A stretch of 64,000 bases of DNA, from contig CAVOLM010000058.1 in NCBI GenBank assembly GCA_963696675.1, positions 19,705 to 83,704 of the forward strand, in the 5' to 3' direction. This DNA comes from DATBVX01 sp963696675 (GTDB taxonomy: Bacteria > Pseudomonadota > Gammaproteobacteria > Steroidobacterales > Steroidobacteraceae). Under the pieces are notes generated by a model. That model was not told where the DNA came from and made no database searches. It was given only the letters and a program-made list of their open reading frames with translations. Below, in pieces: positions 9,522 to 18,450 of the stretch. Numbering within the stretch: position 1 is the stretch's first letter; every line of letters begins with the position of its first letter. The translations under genes were made by a program, and so were the position numbers.

Positions 9522-10853
9522 TCACAGTTTCGCGCCCCTACGCGCCGGTTCGCTTGAGCGCGTAACGAGCGGCACTGCCTCCCCCTCCGGCCGCGGTTCC
9601 CGCGTAAGCGCCATGAGCACCGCGATGAACCATATCCTGGGCTCGAACTTCGTGTAGCTCACGAACAAGTCAGCAATCGTGATCGCGCCCAGGATGGCTG
9701 CGACCGCTGGAACTGCCGTTGGCAGGAAACCATCCGCGCTCCTGTACGCGCGTCCCAGGGCCAACAGGCGCTTACCGATCCACCACAGCATCGCCAGGTA
9801 AATGAGCGCGCCGGGAAGTCCCTGCTCAACCAGGAAGCTCATGAATGTGTTGTGTGATGAGCGCACCCGGCTTTGACCGTAACTCGCGAGCAGGTGCTCG
9901 CTCATATAGTTCGGGCTGAGAATCGCCGTGCACATGGCTCCACAACCGAAGGGATGGTCTTTGAACATGCGCCACTGCGCTGCGATGATTTCGAGCCTCG
10001 CGCTACCGGTGTCGATGCCCTCCACCTGTTCACCCGCGTATTCGAGCGAATGTATCCGTTGCCAGTAGAAGGGTCCCGCGACGATCAGGAACAGCACGAT
10101 CGCCAGCATGGAGAGCACGCGCACCTGCTTGCGAGATTTGCCGGGCGTGAAGTGGTTGAAGATGAGTCCGCCTGCGGCAATGGCGAGAAAACCGCTCCTG
10201 CTGACTGTCGTCACCAGCCCGTTCATCAGGAAGGGGATGATCAGAAACAGCGCAGCGCGTTCGCGCCACTTCCCCGCGAGGAACAGGGAGGAAGCCGCAA
10301 ATATTCCGCCGACGATCGTCAGCGCGCCGACGTTGGCTTCATCCAGGCCGGCACCGCCAAACCCCTCGAACCGCCCGCCCTCGTATGAAGTGAATGCAAT
10401 CCATCCGAAATAGAAGCACCCGAGAACATAGGCCCACAGGAAGTACTTCACATGCCGCTCGGTATCGACGCTCTTGTCGATCAGCACCATCGCCACAACG
10501 AATTTAACGTAGTACCAGAGCAGGCCCTGATGCTCGGTCGAATCTATCGCCCACGCCGATTGGACGGCCATCCACAGCGTCATCCCGAGCATGAGGATCA
10601 TCGCTCCCTGACTCATCACGGGCGCTCCAGGCGCCAGGCGCCTGCGGCGTATGATGAGCGCCGCCGCCGTCACCAGCGCCGAAACGAGGGCCCAGCGGAC
10701 ATCGACGAGCGGTCCCTGGCCCCACCAGCGCATCTGGGGGTTAAGGAACAGAGTCGCGACATAGGTAAGGGTACCGAAGATCGGATGCCTGACGAACGCG
10801 AGCACGCAGCCAATCGCGAATACCAGGACGAAGGCGGCGCCTGTGAGAGTCAC
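9522..10853 (-). CDS. O-antigen ligase-like membrane protein, exosortase A system-associated
   Basis: This 443-residue polytopic membrane protein has about ten to twelve hydrophobic spans. Its N-terminus (AFVRHPIFGTLTYVATLF) and C-terminal region match the XrtA-associated putative O-glycosylation ligase I know as TIGR03097. The Wzy_C-type core is visible around residues 215-345: SRSGFLAIAAGG, then a periplasmic loop ending SSHNTFMSFLVEQGLPGALI, where the His/Asn pair is typical of ligases and polymerases. Such enzymes transfer or polymerise undecaprenyl-linked glycans in the periplasm. It is intact and read divergently from the ACP gene at 11021, with 167 bases between them. Whether it polymerises the EPS or glycosylates proteins cannot be decided from the sequence. 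Confidence 0.85.
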   Translation of the reverse strand: MTLTGAAFVLVFAIGCVLAFVRHPIFGTLTYVATLFLNPQMRWWGQGPLVDVRWALVSALVTAAALIIRRRRLAPGAPVMSQGAMILMLGMTLWMAVQSAWAIDSTEHQGLLWYYVKFVVAMVLIDKSVDTERHVKYFLWAYVLGCFYFGWIAFTSYEGGRFEGFGGAGLDEANVGALTIVGGIFAASSLFLAGKWRERAALFLIIPFLMNGLVTTVSRSGFLAIAAGGLIFNHFTPGKSRKQVRVLSMLAIVLFLIVAGPFYWQRIHSLEYAGEQVEGIDTGSARLEIIAAQWRMFKDHPFGCGAMCTAILSPNYMSEHLLASYGQSRVRSSHNTFMSFLVEQGLPGALIYLAMLWWIGKRLLALGRAYRSADGFLPTAVPAVAAILGAITIADLFVSYTKFEPRIWFIAVLMALTREPRPEGEAVPLVTRSSEPARRGAKL

Positions 10854-11020
10854 CTGATGCGTCGTCTAGTGGCTAGAACACACGGGGCGGCATTGTCGCA
10901 CACCAAATCGACGCATTGCGCCCCACAGGGATCGCAAATTGCGAGGCAGTCTGCAAAAATTCCACCTGCGCTGCGGCGATAATCCTGCGCGATTCGAAAG
11001 CTCCTGGCAGCGATCACATT

Positions 11021-11260
11021 ATGGATCAGAACGACGTCCGCACTACCTTGCAGAGAGTGTTTCTCGAGGTTTTCGAGGATGAGCAATTCGAGTTTTCCGA
11101 CGGCCTCGGCCGCGAGAGCCTCAAGGCCTGGGACAGTCTCGGGCACATTCGGCTGGTGGCTGCGGTAGAGGAGGCCTTCGATGTCAGTTTCACGATTGAG
11201 GAAATCGAGAATTTCACGACCGCCGGTAGGATCATCGAGTGCGTGTCGACCAGGAGTTGA
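11021..11260 (+). CDS. Acyl carrier protein
   Basis: This is a 79-residue acidic acyl carrier protein starting MDQNDVRTTLQRVFLEVF. The phosphopantetheine-attachment serine lies in AWDSLGHIRLV (about residue 40). I chose the ATG at 11021 because it gives the normal ACP length; upstream codons in the same frame (from 10916) do not look like protein. It is followed by the FkbH-like gene 97 bases downstream, the usual pairing for glyceryl-ACP synthesis: FkbH-type enzymes load a D-glyceryl group from 1,3-bisphosphoglycerate onto a stand-alone ACP. It differs from the second ACP of the locus (20296-20544, minus strand), so two carriers are available for separate acyl groups. Confidence 0.88.
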   Translation: MDQNDVRTTLQRVFLEVFEDEQFEFSDGLGRESLKAWDSLGHIRLVAAVEEAFDVSFTIEEIENFTTAGRIIECVSTRS

Positions 11261-11357
11261 TCGGGGCATGTGTCGGTCTTCCGTGCACTAAATCTTGATG
11301 CGGTGATCAGCGGCGATCCTGTCCGCCGTCTCGCCTGAACCTCCTCCGAAATCCTGC

Positions 11358-13241
11358 ATGTCAAACGCGCGTTCAAGTCTTGTCGATCTGCCGTGGTTAC
11401 CGCGCACGAGTGCCGATTTGCGCTCGCAGCTGCACTCCATCGAAGGCGATGAGAGGTCCGATTGGGGTCCAAAGCTGCAGTCGCTTGCCAACCAGTATCT
11501 CGCCCTGAACCAAGCCATGGCCGTCGCGAAGGTGCACGACCGCCTGCGCCGCCGGGCACCGTCGCGTTCACTGTCTGAGTTCACGCTCGGGCTCGTGGGC
11601 ACCGCGTCTACGGACTTCCTGCGACCGTTTCTCATCGCGACCGCGTTGCGCTTCGGCATATCGCTCGAGATCGTCGCGGCCGACTTCGGCCAGTTGATGC
11701 AGGAAGCGCTGGATCCGAACTCACGCATCAACTGCTCGAAGCCGCATGCCGTCTTACTTGCCATCGATCATCGAGGCTTGCCGCTGCGCCGGGCGGGTGC
11801 ATCGGACTGGCCTGCTTTCGATGCGGAAGCCGCCATCGAGCAGCTGACTCTTGTGCGTGAATCGTTCCGGAAGCACTGCGGCGTTCCCTGCCTGGTACAG
11901 ACACTGCCGGCCGCGCCGGCGCTGCTGTTCGGCAGCTTCGATGCCGCCACTGCCGGCACACTTCGAGCGACGATAGCGACAATCAACGCGCACCTGGCGC
12001 GCGATGTACCTGAGCGCGGCGACGTCCTCGTCGATGTCGAATGGCTCGCGCAAAGCATCGGCCTGGACGAATGGTACGACGACCGTCATTGGTACCTGGC
12101 GCGCATGCCGTGCTCGCAACGGGCGTTGCCCTTGTACGCCGAGTTCGTGGCCCGCTGTCTCGCAGCCATCCGTGGGAAATCTCGCAAGTGCCTCATTCTC
12201 GATCTCGACAACACACTGTGGGGCGGCGTAATCGGCGATGATGGCCTCGAAGGTATCGCGCTCAACCCGGGCGATGCCCGCGGAGAAGCGTTCCGCGCGA
12301 TCCAGGAAGCCGCGCTGGACCTGCGCAAACGCGGCATCGTCCTCGCCGTGTGCTCCAAGAATGACGATGCGATCGCACGTTTACCGTTTCGCTCGCACCC
12401 GGGCATGCTGTTGAAGGAAGAGGACATCGCGGTGTTCCTGGCGAACTGGGACGACAAGGCGACTAATGTCGAACGTGTCGCGCAGCAGCTCGATCTCGGC
12501 CTCGATGCGATGGTGCTCCTCGACGACAATCCGGTGGAACGCGCTCAGGTGCGACAGGCGCTGCCGCAAGTAGCGGTTCCTGAGCTCGGAGCGGATCCGG
12601 CAAGTCACGCGCGAGTGCTGCTTGCCGCGGGCTATTTCGAATCGGTTTCCTTCACGCGTGAAGACGTCACGCGTGCGCAGGAGTACCGCAGCAACGCGGA
12701 TCGCACCCGCGTGCTCGAGGGCTCGCGCAATTTGGACGATTTTATGACTTCGCTGCAGATGCAGATCCGCTTCGCTCGCTTCAACGCCGCGGGCCGCAAG
12801 CGCATCGCGCAGCTCATCAACAAGACCAATCAGTTCAACGTGACGACGCGGCGCTACACCGAGCAGCAGGTCGAAGCAATCGAAAGCTCGCCGGAGCGCT
12901 ATACCCTGCAGGTCTCGGTCAGCGACAAGTTCGGCGACAACGGCATGATCAGTGTCGTGATCTGCGACACCGCCGGCCCGAGCTGGAAGATCGACACTTG
13001 GCTGATGAGCTGCAGGGTGCTGAATCGGCGGGTCGAAGAGGCGGTCTGTAATCGCATCGTTACGGATGCCAGGGATGCTGGTGCGAAGCGCATCGTCGGT
13101 GCCTTCGTCCCGACCGACCGGAATGGCATCGTGCGCGATTTGTACGAGCGCCTCGGCTTCAAACCCGGCGCGCACGACGGAGAGTGGATACTGGATGTGG
13201 ACGGCTACGAGCCGTTCGCGATTCCCGCGAGCCTATCCTGA
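11358..13241 (+). CDS. FkbH-like HAD-IIIC protein (glyceryl/acyl-ACP forming)
   Basis: This 627-residue protein has the FkbH architecture. An N-terminal domain (about 1-270) is followed by a HAD-IIIC phosphatase core with the nucleophile motif LDLDNTLWGGVIGDDG (about 278-293), SKNDD and LLDDNPVERAQVRQALP (about 390-407), then a C-terminal GNAT-like region (about 465-625). Characterised relatives dephosphorylate 1,3-bisphosphoglycerate and pass the glyceryl group to an ACP; others occur in O-antigen and capsule loci. The ACP gene just upstream and the MaoC/ketoreductase gene 24 bases downstream support a role as loading enzyme for an ACP-bound intermediate that decorates the polysaccharide. 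The gene is intact. The start at 11358 gives the expected length; TCCGAAATCCTGC just upstream is a poor ribosome-binding site. Confidence 0.85.
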   Translation: MSNARSSLVDLPWLPRTSADLRSQLHSIEGDERSDWGPKLQSLANQYLALNQAMAVAKVHDRLRRRAPSRSLSEFTLGLVGTASTDFLRPFLIATALRFGISLEIVAADFGQLMQEALDPNSRINCSKPHAVLLAIDHRGLPLRRAGASDWPAFDAEAAIEQLTLVRESFRKHCGVPCLVQTLPAAPALLFGSFDAATAGTLRATIATINAHLARDVPERGDVLVDVEWLAQSIGLDEWYDDRHWYLARMPCSQRALPLYAEFVARCLAAIRGKSRKCLILDLDNTLWGGVIGDDGLEGIALNPGDARGEAFRAIQEAALDLRKRGIVLAVCSKNDDAIARLPFRSHPGMLLKEEDIAVFLANWDDKATNVERVAQQLDLGLDAMVLLDDNPVERAQVRQALPQVAVPELGADPASHARVLLAAGYFESVSFTREDVTRAQEYRSNADRTRVLEGSRNLDDFMTSLQMQIRFARFNAAGRKRIAQLINKTNQFNVTTRRYTEQQVEAIESSPERYTLQVSVSDKFGDNGMISVVICDTAGPSWKIDTWLMSCRVLNRRVEEAVCNRIVTDARDAGAKRIVGAFVPTDRNGIVRDLYERLGFKPGAHDGEWILDVDGYEPFAIPASLS

Positions 13242-13264
13242 GGCTCGCGCTTGCCGCAGTCTTC

Positions 13265-14710
13265 ATGAGCAATCGCTTCAGTACAGAGCTTCGCGTGTCG
13301 CTGGCCGACAGCCTGGCCTTTGCGCGTCTCAGCGGCGATTACAATCCCCTGCACGTCGATCCGATCTATGCACGGCGAACGCCTTTCGGCGATAGCGTCG
13401 TCCACGGGATTCACCTGCTGCTCGGGTCGCTCGAGCAGATCGTGGGCGCCGGGTTGCTGGACGGCGTGATCCCAGTCGAGTGCTCGGTCACCTTCAATAA
13501 TCCAGTCCGCACCGCATCGAAGATCGCAATCGATGCGAGCCTGGATCAGGACACGCAGCGGCTGCGTCTGACTGGCGAGACGCAACAACGAACCGCGCTC
13601 GCTGCTACCCTGAGATTCGCCAGTTCGTCGACAACCGGGAACTCGACTGTAGTCGATCGATTTGAACACCCGCCTGCGACGCCCACTGCGGCACCTTTTC
13701 CGCCGTGCCCCGATGCAGGCGATGTGCAGCTGCGGCTCGGTCGCGCGCAGCTTTACGAACTGTTTCCTCGACTCGCCCGTTGCCAGGCGCAGGATTGGAT
13801 CACCGACCTGCTCGCCAGTACGCAAATAGTCGGCATGCAGTGTCCGGGGATGAACTCCATCTATTCCGGCTTTAAGCTGCGGCAGATCGAGAGCGGCAGC
13901 CCAGTCGCCGGGCTGATGCAATATCGGGTCGCGAAGGTGAACGAGCGGTTCAAACTCGTTCGCCTGCACGTGCGGGGCAGCCACTTCCAGGGCGATCTCG
14001 AAACCCTCTTTCGCCCGCCGCCCGTCGATCAGCCCTCACTGTCTGAGATCAGCCGCAGCGTACCGGCGAGCTGCTACGAGGGGCATCACGCGCTCGTGGT
14101 CGGCGGCTCCCGCGGTCTTGGCGAGCTGGCAGCCAAGGCCGTGCTGGCGGGCGGCGGAAAGGTGACGATCACATACGCGCGAGGGCGGGATGACGCACAG
14201 CGCATCTGCCAGGAAGCCCGGACGATGCAGCGCGACTGCTCCGCGCAGCAGCTCGAGCTGGCCGCACTGCAGTCGGGGGAACCGCCCGACTGGCTCGCGT
14301 CGGGTGCCTTCACTCATGTGTACTACTTCGCTTCGCCACACATCGGCAGGACTGCTGACCAGCAGTGGAATCAGGACCTTTTTGTTCGGTTCAGCCACGC
14401 GTACGTGGACGCTTTCGCGACGCTCGTACGAGCAGTTTCGGTCGCAGTCCCGCCGGGCAACCCGCGCGCCCGATTCCTGTATCCGTCTTCGATTTTCGTG
14501 GAGCGCCCCGAGAAAGGCTTCGCCGAGTACGCGGCGGCCAAGGCTGCCGGAGAAGCGCTGTGCGATGATCTCGCGCGGCATTACCAGACGACGATCCTTC
14601 ATCCGCGGTTTCCGCGTCTGCGCACGGATCAGACCAGCGCCCTCCTCGAGACAGGAATACAGGACCCGTTGCCGATCATCCTGGCGGTCGTGCAACAGCT
14701 GCACGAGTGA
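13265..14710 (+). CDS. MaoC-like hydratase / SDR ketoreductase fusion
   Basis: This 481-residue two-domain enzyme opens with a hot-dog fold (about 1-130). It carries the hydratase-2 signature ARLSGDYNPLHVDPIYA, with Asp and His in place. After a linker comes a Rossmann short-chain dehydrogenase domain (about 270-470) with the NAD(P) loop VVGGSRGLGE (about 278-287), a serine in YPSSIF and a catalytic YAAAK (about 422-426). The pair would hydrate or dehydrate and reduce a thioester, presumably on the ACP at 11021. I chose the ATG at 13265 (MSNRFSTELRVSL), which fits the MaoC N-terminus. The gene overlaps the next one by four bases. MaoC/SDR fusions are uncommon in EPS loci. Confidence 0.8.
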   Translation: MSNRFSTELRVSLADSLAFARLSGDYNPLHVDPIYARRTPFGDSVVHGIHLLLGSLEQIVGAGLLDGVIPVECSVTFNNPVRTASKIAIDASLDQDTQRLRLTGETQQRTALAATLRFASSSTTGNSTVVDRFEHPPATPTAAPFPPCPDAGDVQLRLGRAQLYELFPRLARCQAQDWITDLLASTQIVGMQCPGMNSIYSGFKLRQIESGSPVAGLMQYRVAKVNERFKLVRLHVRGSHFQGDLETLFRPPPVDQPSLSEISRSVPASCYEGHHALVVGGSRGLGELAAKAVLAGGGKVTITYARGRDDAQRICQEARTMQRDCSAQQLELAALQSGEPPDWLASGAFTHVYYFASPHIGRTADQQWNQDLFVRFSHAYVDAFATLVRAVSVAVPPGNPRARFLYPSSIFVERPEKGFAEYAAAKAAGEALCDDLARHYQTTILHPRFPRLRTDQTSALLETGIQDPLPIILAVVQQLHE

Positions 14711-15573
14711 ATCCGGTGGCTGGAGCCAGCATTACGCCGATCCAGGAGGAGCATCTGCAGGAGGTGGGGCGGTTCCTGCATGACAATCTCAATCAGCGGA
14801 TCTCCGCGGCCGCCTGGATCGCATCCTTGACCCACCATTGGAGCGAGGTGCGCCCGAACTACGGCATGCAGTTACGTGACGGTTCGCGCCTCGTGGGTGT
14901 TCTTTGCGCGATCTATTCCGACCAGATGATCGCTGAGCGCATGGAAAAGTTCTGCAATCCCCACAGCTGGTGCGTGCTCGCCGACTACCGCCGCCACAGC
15001 ATCGGACTGGTGCTGTCGATCATCAAGCAACGCGGCTATCACTACACAATGCTCACGCCGAATGCGAAGGTCGCCGAAATATTTCGACAACTGCGCTTCA
15101 GGGACCTCGGTGAGCAGATCGCCCTTTTTCCCAATATTCCGACGTTTCGAGCGGCGCGCGGCGCAGTCCTAGAGGCTCGGCGCGACATGATTGGGTCGCA
15201 TCTGCCACCGTCGGTGCGTCGTGACTTCGAGCTGCACCAGGACATTCCCTGGCTGCGCTTTCTCGCCTTCGGCCGGGAGGGCGATACTTGCCTGGTGGTG
15301 TACAAGGCCGGGCGGTGGAAAAGGATGCGCAGCGCCCGCATCCTGCACGTGAGTGATCCCGCGGCGTTCCGCAGACACCGGTCTCTAATGACGCACTATT
15401 TGCTGGTGCGGGAGGGGTTCGTGACGAGTTCAGTGGAAACCCGCTTCATCCGCGAATTGCCGCCCCTCGCCCACTGCCGCTCCCGCACGCAGGCGAAGTT
15501 ATTCCTGAGTCCGACCTTGAACGACTCCCAGATCACCGACCTGTACAGCGAGCTCGCGGCGCTCGATATCTGA
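14707..15573 (+). CDS. GNAT-like acyltransferase, last gene of the ACP/FkbH module
   Basis: This 288-residue protein is translationally coupled to the MaoC-SDR gene: its GTG start at 14707 overlaps that gene's TGA. Its N-terminus (ITPIQEEHLQEVGRFLHDN) and middle (HSWCVLADYRRHSIGLVLSIIKQRG) look like an acetyltransferase fold with an acyl-CoA pyrophosphate loop, and LTPNAKVAEIFRQLRFRDLG matches the late GNAT strand region. I do not recognise a named family. In this position it could transfer the ACP-bound acyl group to a sugar or lipid. It ends convergently with the second Tat protein, the stops being adjacent. Confidence 0.65.
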   Translation: MNPVAGASITPIQEEHLQEVGRFLHDNLNQRISAAAWIASLTHHWSEVRPNYGMQLRDGSRLVGVLCAIYSDQMIAERMEKFCNPHSWCVLADYRRHSIGLVLSIIKQRGYHYTMLTPNAKVAEIFRQLRFRDLGEQIALFPNIPTFRAARGAVLEARRDMIGSHLPPSVRRDFELHQDIPWLRFLAFGREGDTCLVVYKAGRWKRMRSARILHVSDPAAFRRHRSLMTHYLLVREGFVTSSVETRFIRELPPLAHCRSRTQAKLFLSPTLNDSQITDLYSELAALDI

Positions 15574-16936
15574 CTAGAGTCCTGATTTGGGGACCTTGTA
15601 GACGTAGACGGGCCCATCAATCGCAGTGAGCACGACGATGGCCGACTGCCCGTTGCCCATATCCTCAATGATGTTCCACTTGGAGTATGTGTCGTCGTTT
15701 CCGTTCGCCGGTACAAAAGGCGGAGTGCCACCCGGGCTCAACTTGGTCCATACCCACGAGCCGGCGGCATCGTACTGGACCTGTCCACCGACGATCTTGG
15801 TGGGAATCCGCAGACGATAGATAGCGCTCCCGGTACTTACAGGGTTCGCAACGGCGATCGTATGGTTCGCCTGGACGTACGCGCCGCCAGCGCCGCTTTC
15901 GAAAAAGCCCGTACCAGACACGTTGCTCACCGCCTGCCAATCGTCTGCGGCACCCGCCTTGTCCATGGAGAACACCCAGATCTTATTGCCGAACGAGCCA
16001 CCAACGATCATGACCCGCAGGTCGTGGGCGATCACAGTCCAGCTGTTGAAATTGTCGAGCGAGTTTCCTTTGTGATAGACGGTGGATTGGCCGAGATTCG
16101 CGCCGGTCGTATTCACTGACCAATAGTAGGGGTTGTTGACGTTGTTGTTACCGCCCACGGCCCAAACCTTGTGGGAGACACGGTCCCACGCGGCTCGACC
16201 GAAGCCAGTGGGGGTCGAGTCGGCGCCCATGAAAGTTTGGCTTGGGATGAAGATTCCAAGGGCCCAGATCAGCAAGCGTCCACGGCAGCGGGGTTGTTCC
16301 GGCCCCGAGCGCATCGCGGTTGTACGAGATAACCGCGTGTGTCGTACCGCCTCCCGGGCTCGTATAGGAATTCTGCTCGGGAAACCATACTCGGCCGTCG
16401 CCGTAACACTCGAAGGTGCTGTGCATGGCTCGGGGCCTACCATCGGCGTTTACCGCACCCAGCGGGCCCACGCTGTCATTAAATACAATGTGGGACTGCG
16501 GCGTCGGATCGCTGAGTCGTCGCCAGGCCGGCGTCTCGCTCCGCATCGAGATTGCGTAGCATTCATTGCCTGGGTAGTCCGCATGTCCGCCATTCGCGCA
16601 CAGTATGTACTCGCCTCTCGGCTGATCAACTCCTCCACCCGTCCATGCGGCCGTGATGCTGTTGGGACTGCTACCCGGATTGTTCGGCACCGGATTCGGC
16701 AACACGTTCTCGATAGTCTGATTGGCTGCACCCGCTACCGTGGTCCAGCTGCCCTCCGCTGCATTGACAAACCATGCGGGAGCCGGCCCTACTGTCCCGG
16801 GCTCGCATGAGGTCAGCACGGTGCTGCCGCCTACGCTGATCGCAGGGGGCGGACACGGCGTCGCCGCGCGCCCCAGCAGCGGCACGGCGAGAGCCGCAAA
16901 GCCAGTGGAAGAGCGAAGGAATTCTCTGCGTCTCAT
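15574..16936 (-). CDS. Tat-exported propeller-like protein of unknown function (one frameshift)
   Basis: The ATG at 16936 has GGAG seven bases upstream and begins a twin-arginine signal, MRRREFLRSSTGFAALAVPL. Right after it comes AATPCPPPAISVGGS, nearly the same as in the Tat protein at 7173-9348. The frame changes near 16250 (TLADLGPWNLHPK before, TFMGADSTPTGFGRAAWD after). The restored protein is about 453 residues. Repeated blocks such as GGNNNVNNPYYWSVNTTG and KIWVFSMDKAGAADDW suggest kelch- or galactose-oxidase-like beta-propeller blades. I cannot assign catalytic residues. It probably acts in the periplasm or at the cell surface. Confidence 0.65.
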
Positions 16937-17097
16937 TGCGTGCTCCGATCGTTTACGCGTCATGTGTGGGCTGCGGAGCAGACATCTGCTCACGCCGCGG
17001 GAGTAGCCCAAGCTCAGCGATTTGCAGATTTAACTTCTATAGCCGCTTCGACGCAATCGTCTCTACTTACCGACAGTTTCACCGACAGGCCTTCCAG

Positions 17098-18450
17098 CTA
17101 AAGCTTCCCGCCTGCGAACGGCGGCGAATTGTGACGCAGTTCTCGTCTGGAATGCTCCACAAGGGCGTCCAGAAGCGCTGCGAGCTGTCCGGCCTGAGTC
17201 CGACGCGAATAAGTCGCGACGCTCGCTGCTTCGGCCCTATGCCACGTGCCGCTCTTGATTTGCGCAACGAACTGCAACAGCGCTTGTTCGATATCGGACG
17301 TCGAATCGAGCCGCGCCACGAGCCCCGTGCCGAGCTTGTTCATGGTCTGTGCCGTGTCCCCCTGCGGGTCCGTCAGCGCAAGGATGGGTCGAGCGGCTCG
17401 CAGATACTCATAAAGCTTCGCCGGAATCTGCGCGTTGCAGTTTGCAGCCTGCAATATCAGCAGACCATCGACTGTCATCATCTCCTGCAGCGCCTTGACG
17501 TAGTCGATCGCTGCCTCGAGCCGAACCACATCCTCGATGTCGAGCCGTCGCAGATCCTTGCGGAAATCGGCCTCATCGCCCGAAGCGCGTAACACGATCT
17601 GCAGATTGCCAGCCGAGATCAATCCGCGGCTCTTCAGGGACGCAATCGCTGCAAAGAAATGCGTCGGATCGCGTTCGCTGCGGTAGATGATGCCGCTGTG
17701 AAGCAGCGTGATCGGACGGTCAGCCTGATGCGCACGGACCGTTGGCAGCGACAGCTCCGCGCGCTTGTAGATTTCCTCGTCGTAGCCATTCTCGATCAAG
17801 ACCAGCTTGCAGGGGGACAGGTCTGGAAATCGCTCCCTATACATCGTGATCGCGCTCGGAGCCACGAATACGAGGCGGTCGGCCGCGAGCACGATCTCGC
17901 GCTCCAGCTTCCGCCAATGGCGATTCGCAGCCGGCTCGGTCGGCCAATCGTGCTGCCACATCGGATCACGAAGCTCCGCGACCCACGGCAGCTGCGAGCG
18001 GCGCGCGACCTCCATGCCAATCCAATGGGCAGTGGCGATTGGAAACGTCGACCACACCGCGTCGATACGTTCATTGCGAATCAATCGCAAAGCCTTGTGT
18101 ACCGCCCAGAGTCGCCAGCTCGCCCAGCGGTCTGGCAACGCCAAGAAATTCGGATAGCGCCCGAACAGTGCCAGGTGCCTGGCAGCGTCCAATCCGAACG
18201 CGCGATGCACGGCAAGGTGCGCAGGCACCTCGTTGCCCTGCATTTCCGCTATTGAGTCGTAGGCGCGAACGCCAACCGTGAGCACTATCGGGCGCCAGTG
18301 AAATGCAGGCAGATGCTGAGCGAAGCGCAGCGTGCGTTGCATGCCGCTGCTGCCTTTCATCGGCGGAAAGTGAAACGCGATTAGCAGCACGGTCCGCTCG
18401 CAGACTGAACCGTCGGCTTGCGTCGCGCCCTGGCGCTCGCTGAATTTCAC
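17098..18450 (-). CDS. Glycosyltransferase family 4
   Basis: This is a 450-residue GT-B glycosyltransferase. The N-terminal domain holds LIAFHFPPMKGSSGMQR, the acceptor-side loop of group-1 transferases. The C-terminal half has LLHSGIIYRSERDP and the donor-binding segment AKLYEYLRAARPILAL (about residues 365-380), where the Glu of the EX7E-type motif lies. I chose the GTG at 18450, which overlaps the TGA of the upstream hydrolase (GTGA) in the coupled style seen throughout the locus; an in-frame start at 18498 would overlap that gene further. It is intact, cytoplasmic and peripheral, and probably adds a sugar during repeat-unit assembly. Confidence 0.8.
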   Translation of the reverse strand: MKFSERQGATQADGSVCERTVLLIAFHFPPMKGSSGMQRTLRFAQHLPAFHWRPIVLTVGVRAYDSIAEMQGNEVPAHLAVHRAFGLDAARHLALFGRYPNFLALPDRWASWRLWAVHKALRLIRNERIDAVWSTFPIATAHWIGMEVARRSQLPWVAELRDPMWQHDWPTEPAANRHWRKLEREIVLAADRLVFVAPSAITMYRERFPDLSPCKLVLIENGYDEEIYKRAELSLPTVRAHQADRPITLLHSGIIYRSERDPTHFFAAIASLKSRGLISAGNLQIVLRASGDEADFRKDLRRLDIEDVVRLEAAIDYVKALQEMMTVDGLLILQAANCNAQIPAKLYEYLRAARPILALTDPQGDTAQTMNKLGTGLVARLDSTSDIEQALLQFVAQIKSGTWHRAEAASVATYSRRTQAGQLAALLDALVEHSRRELRHNSPPFAGGKL

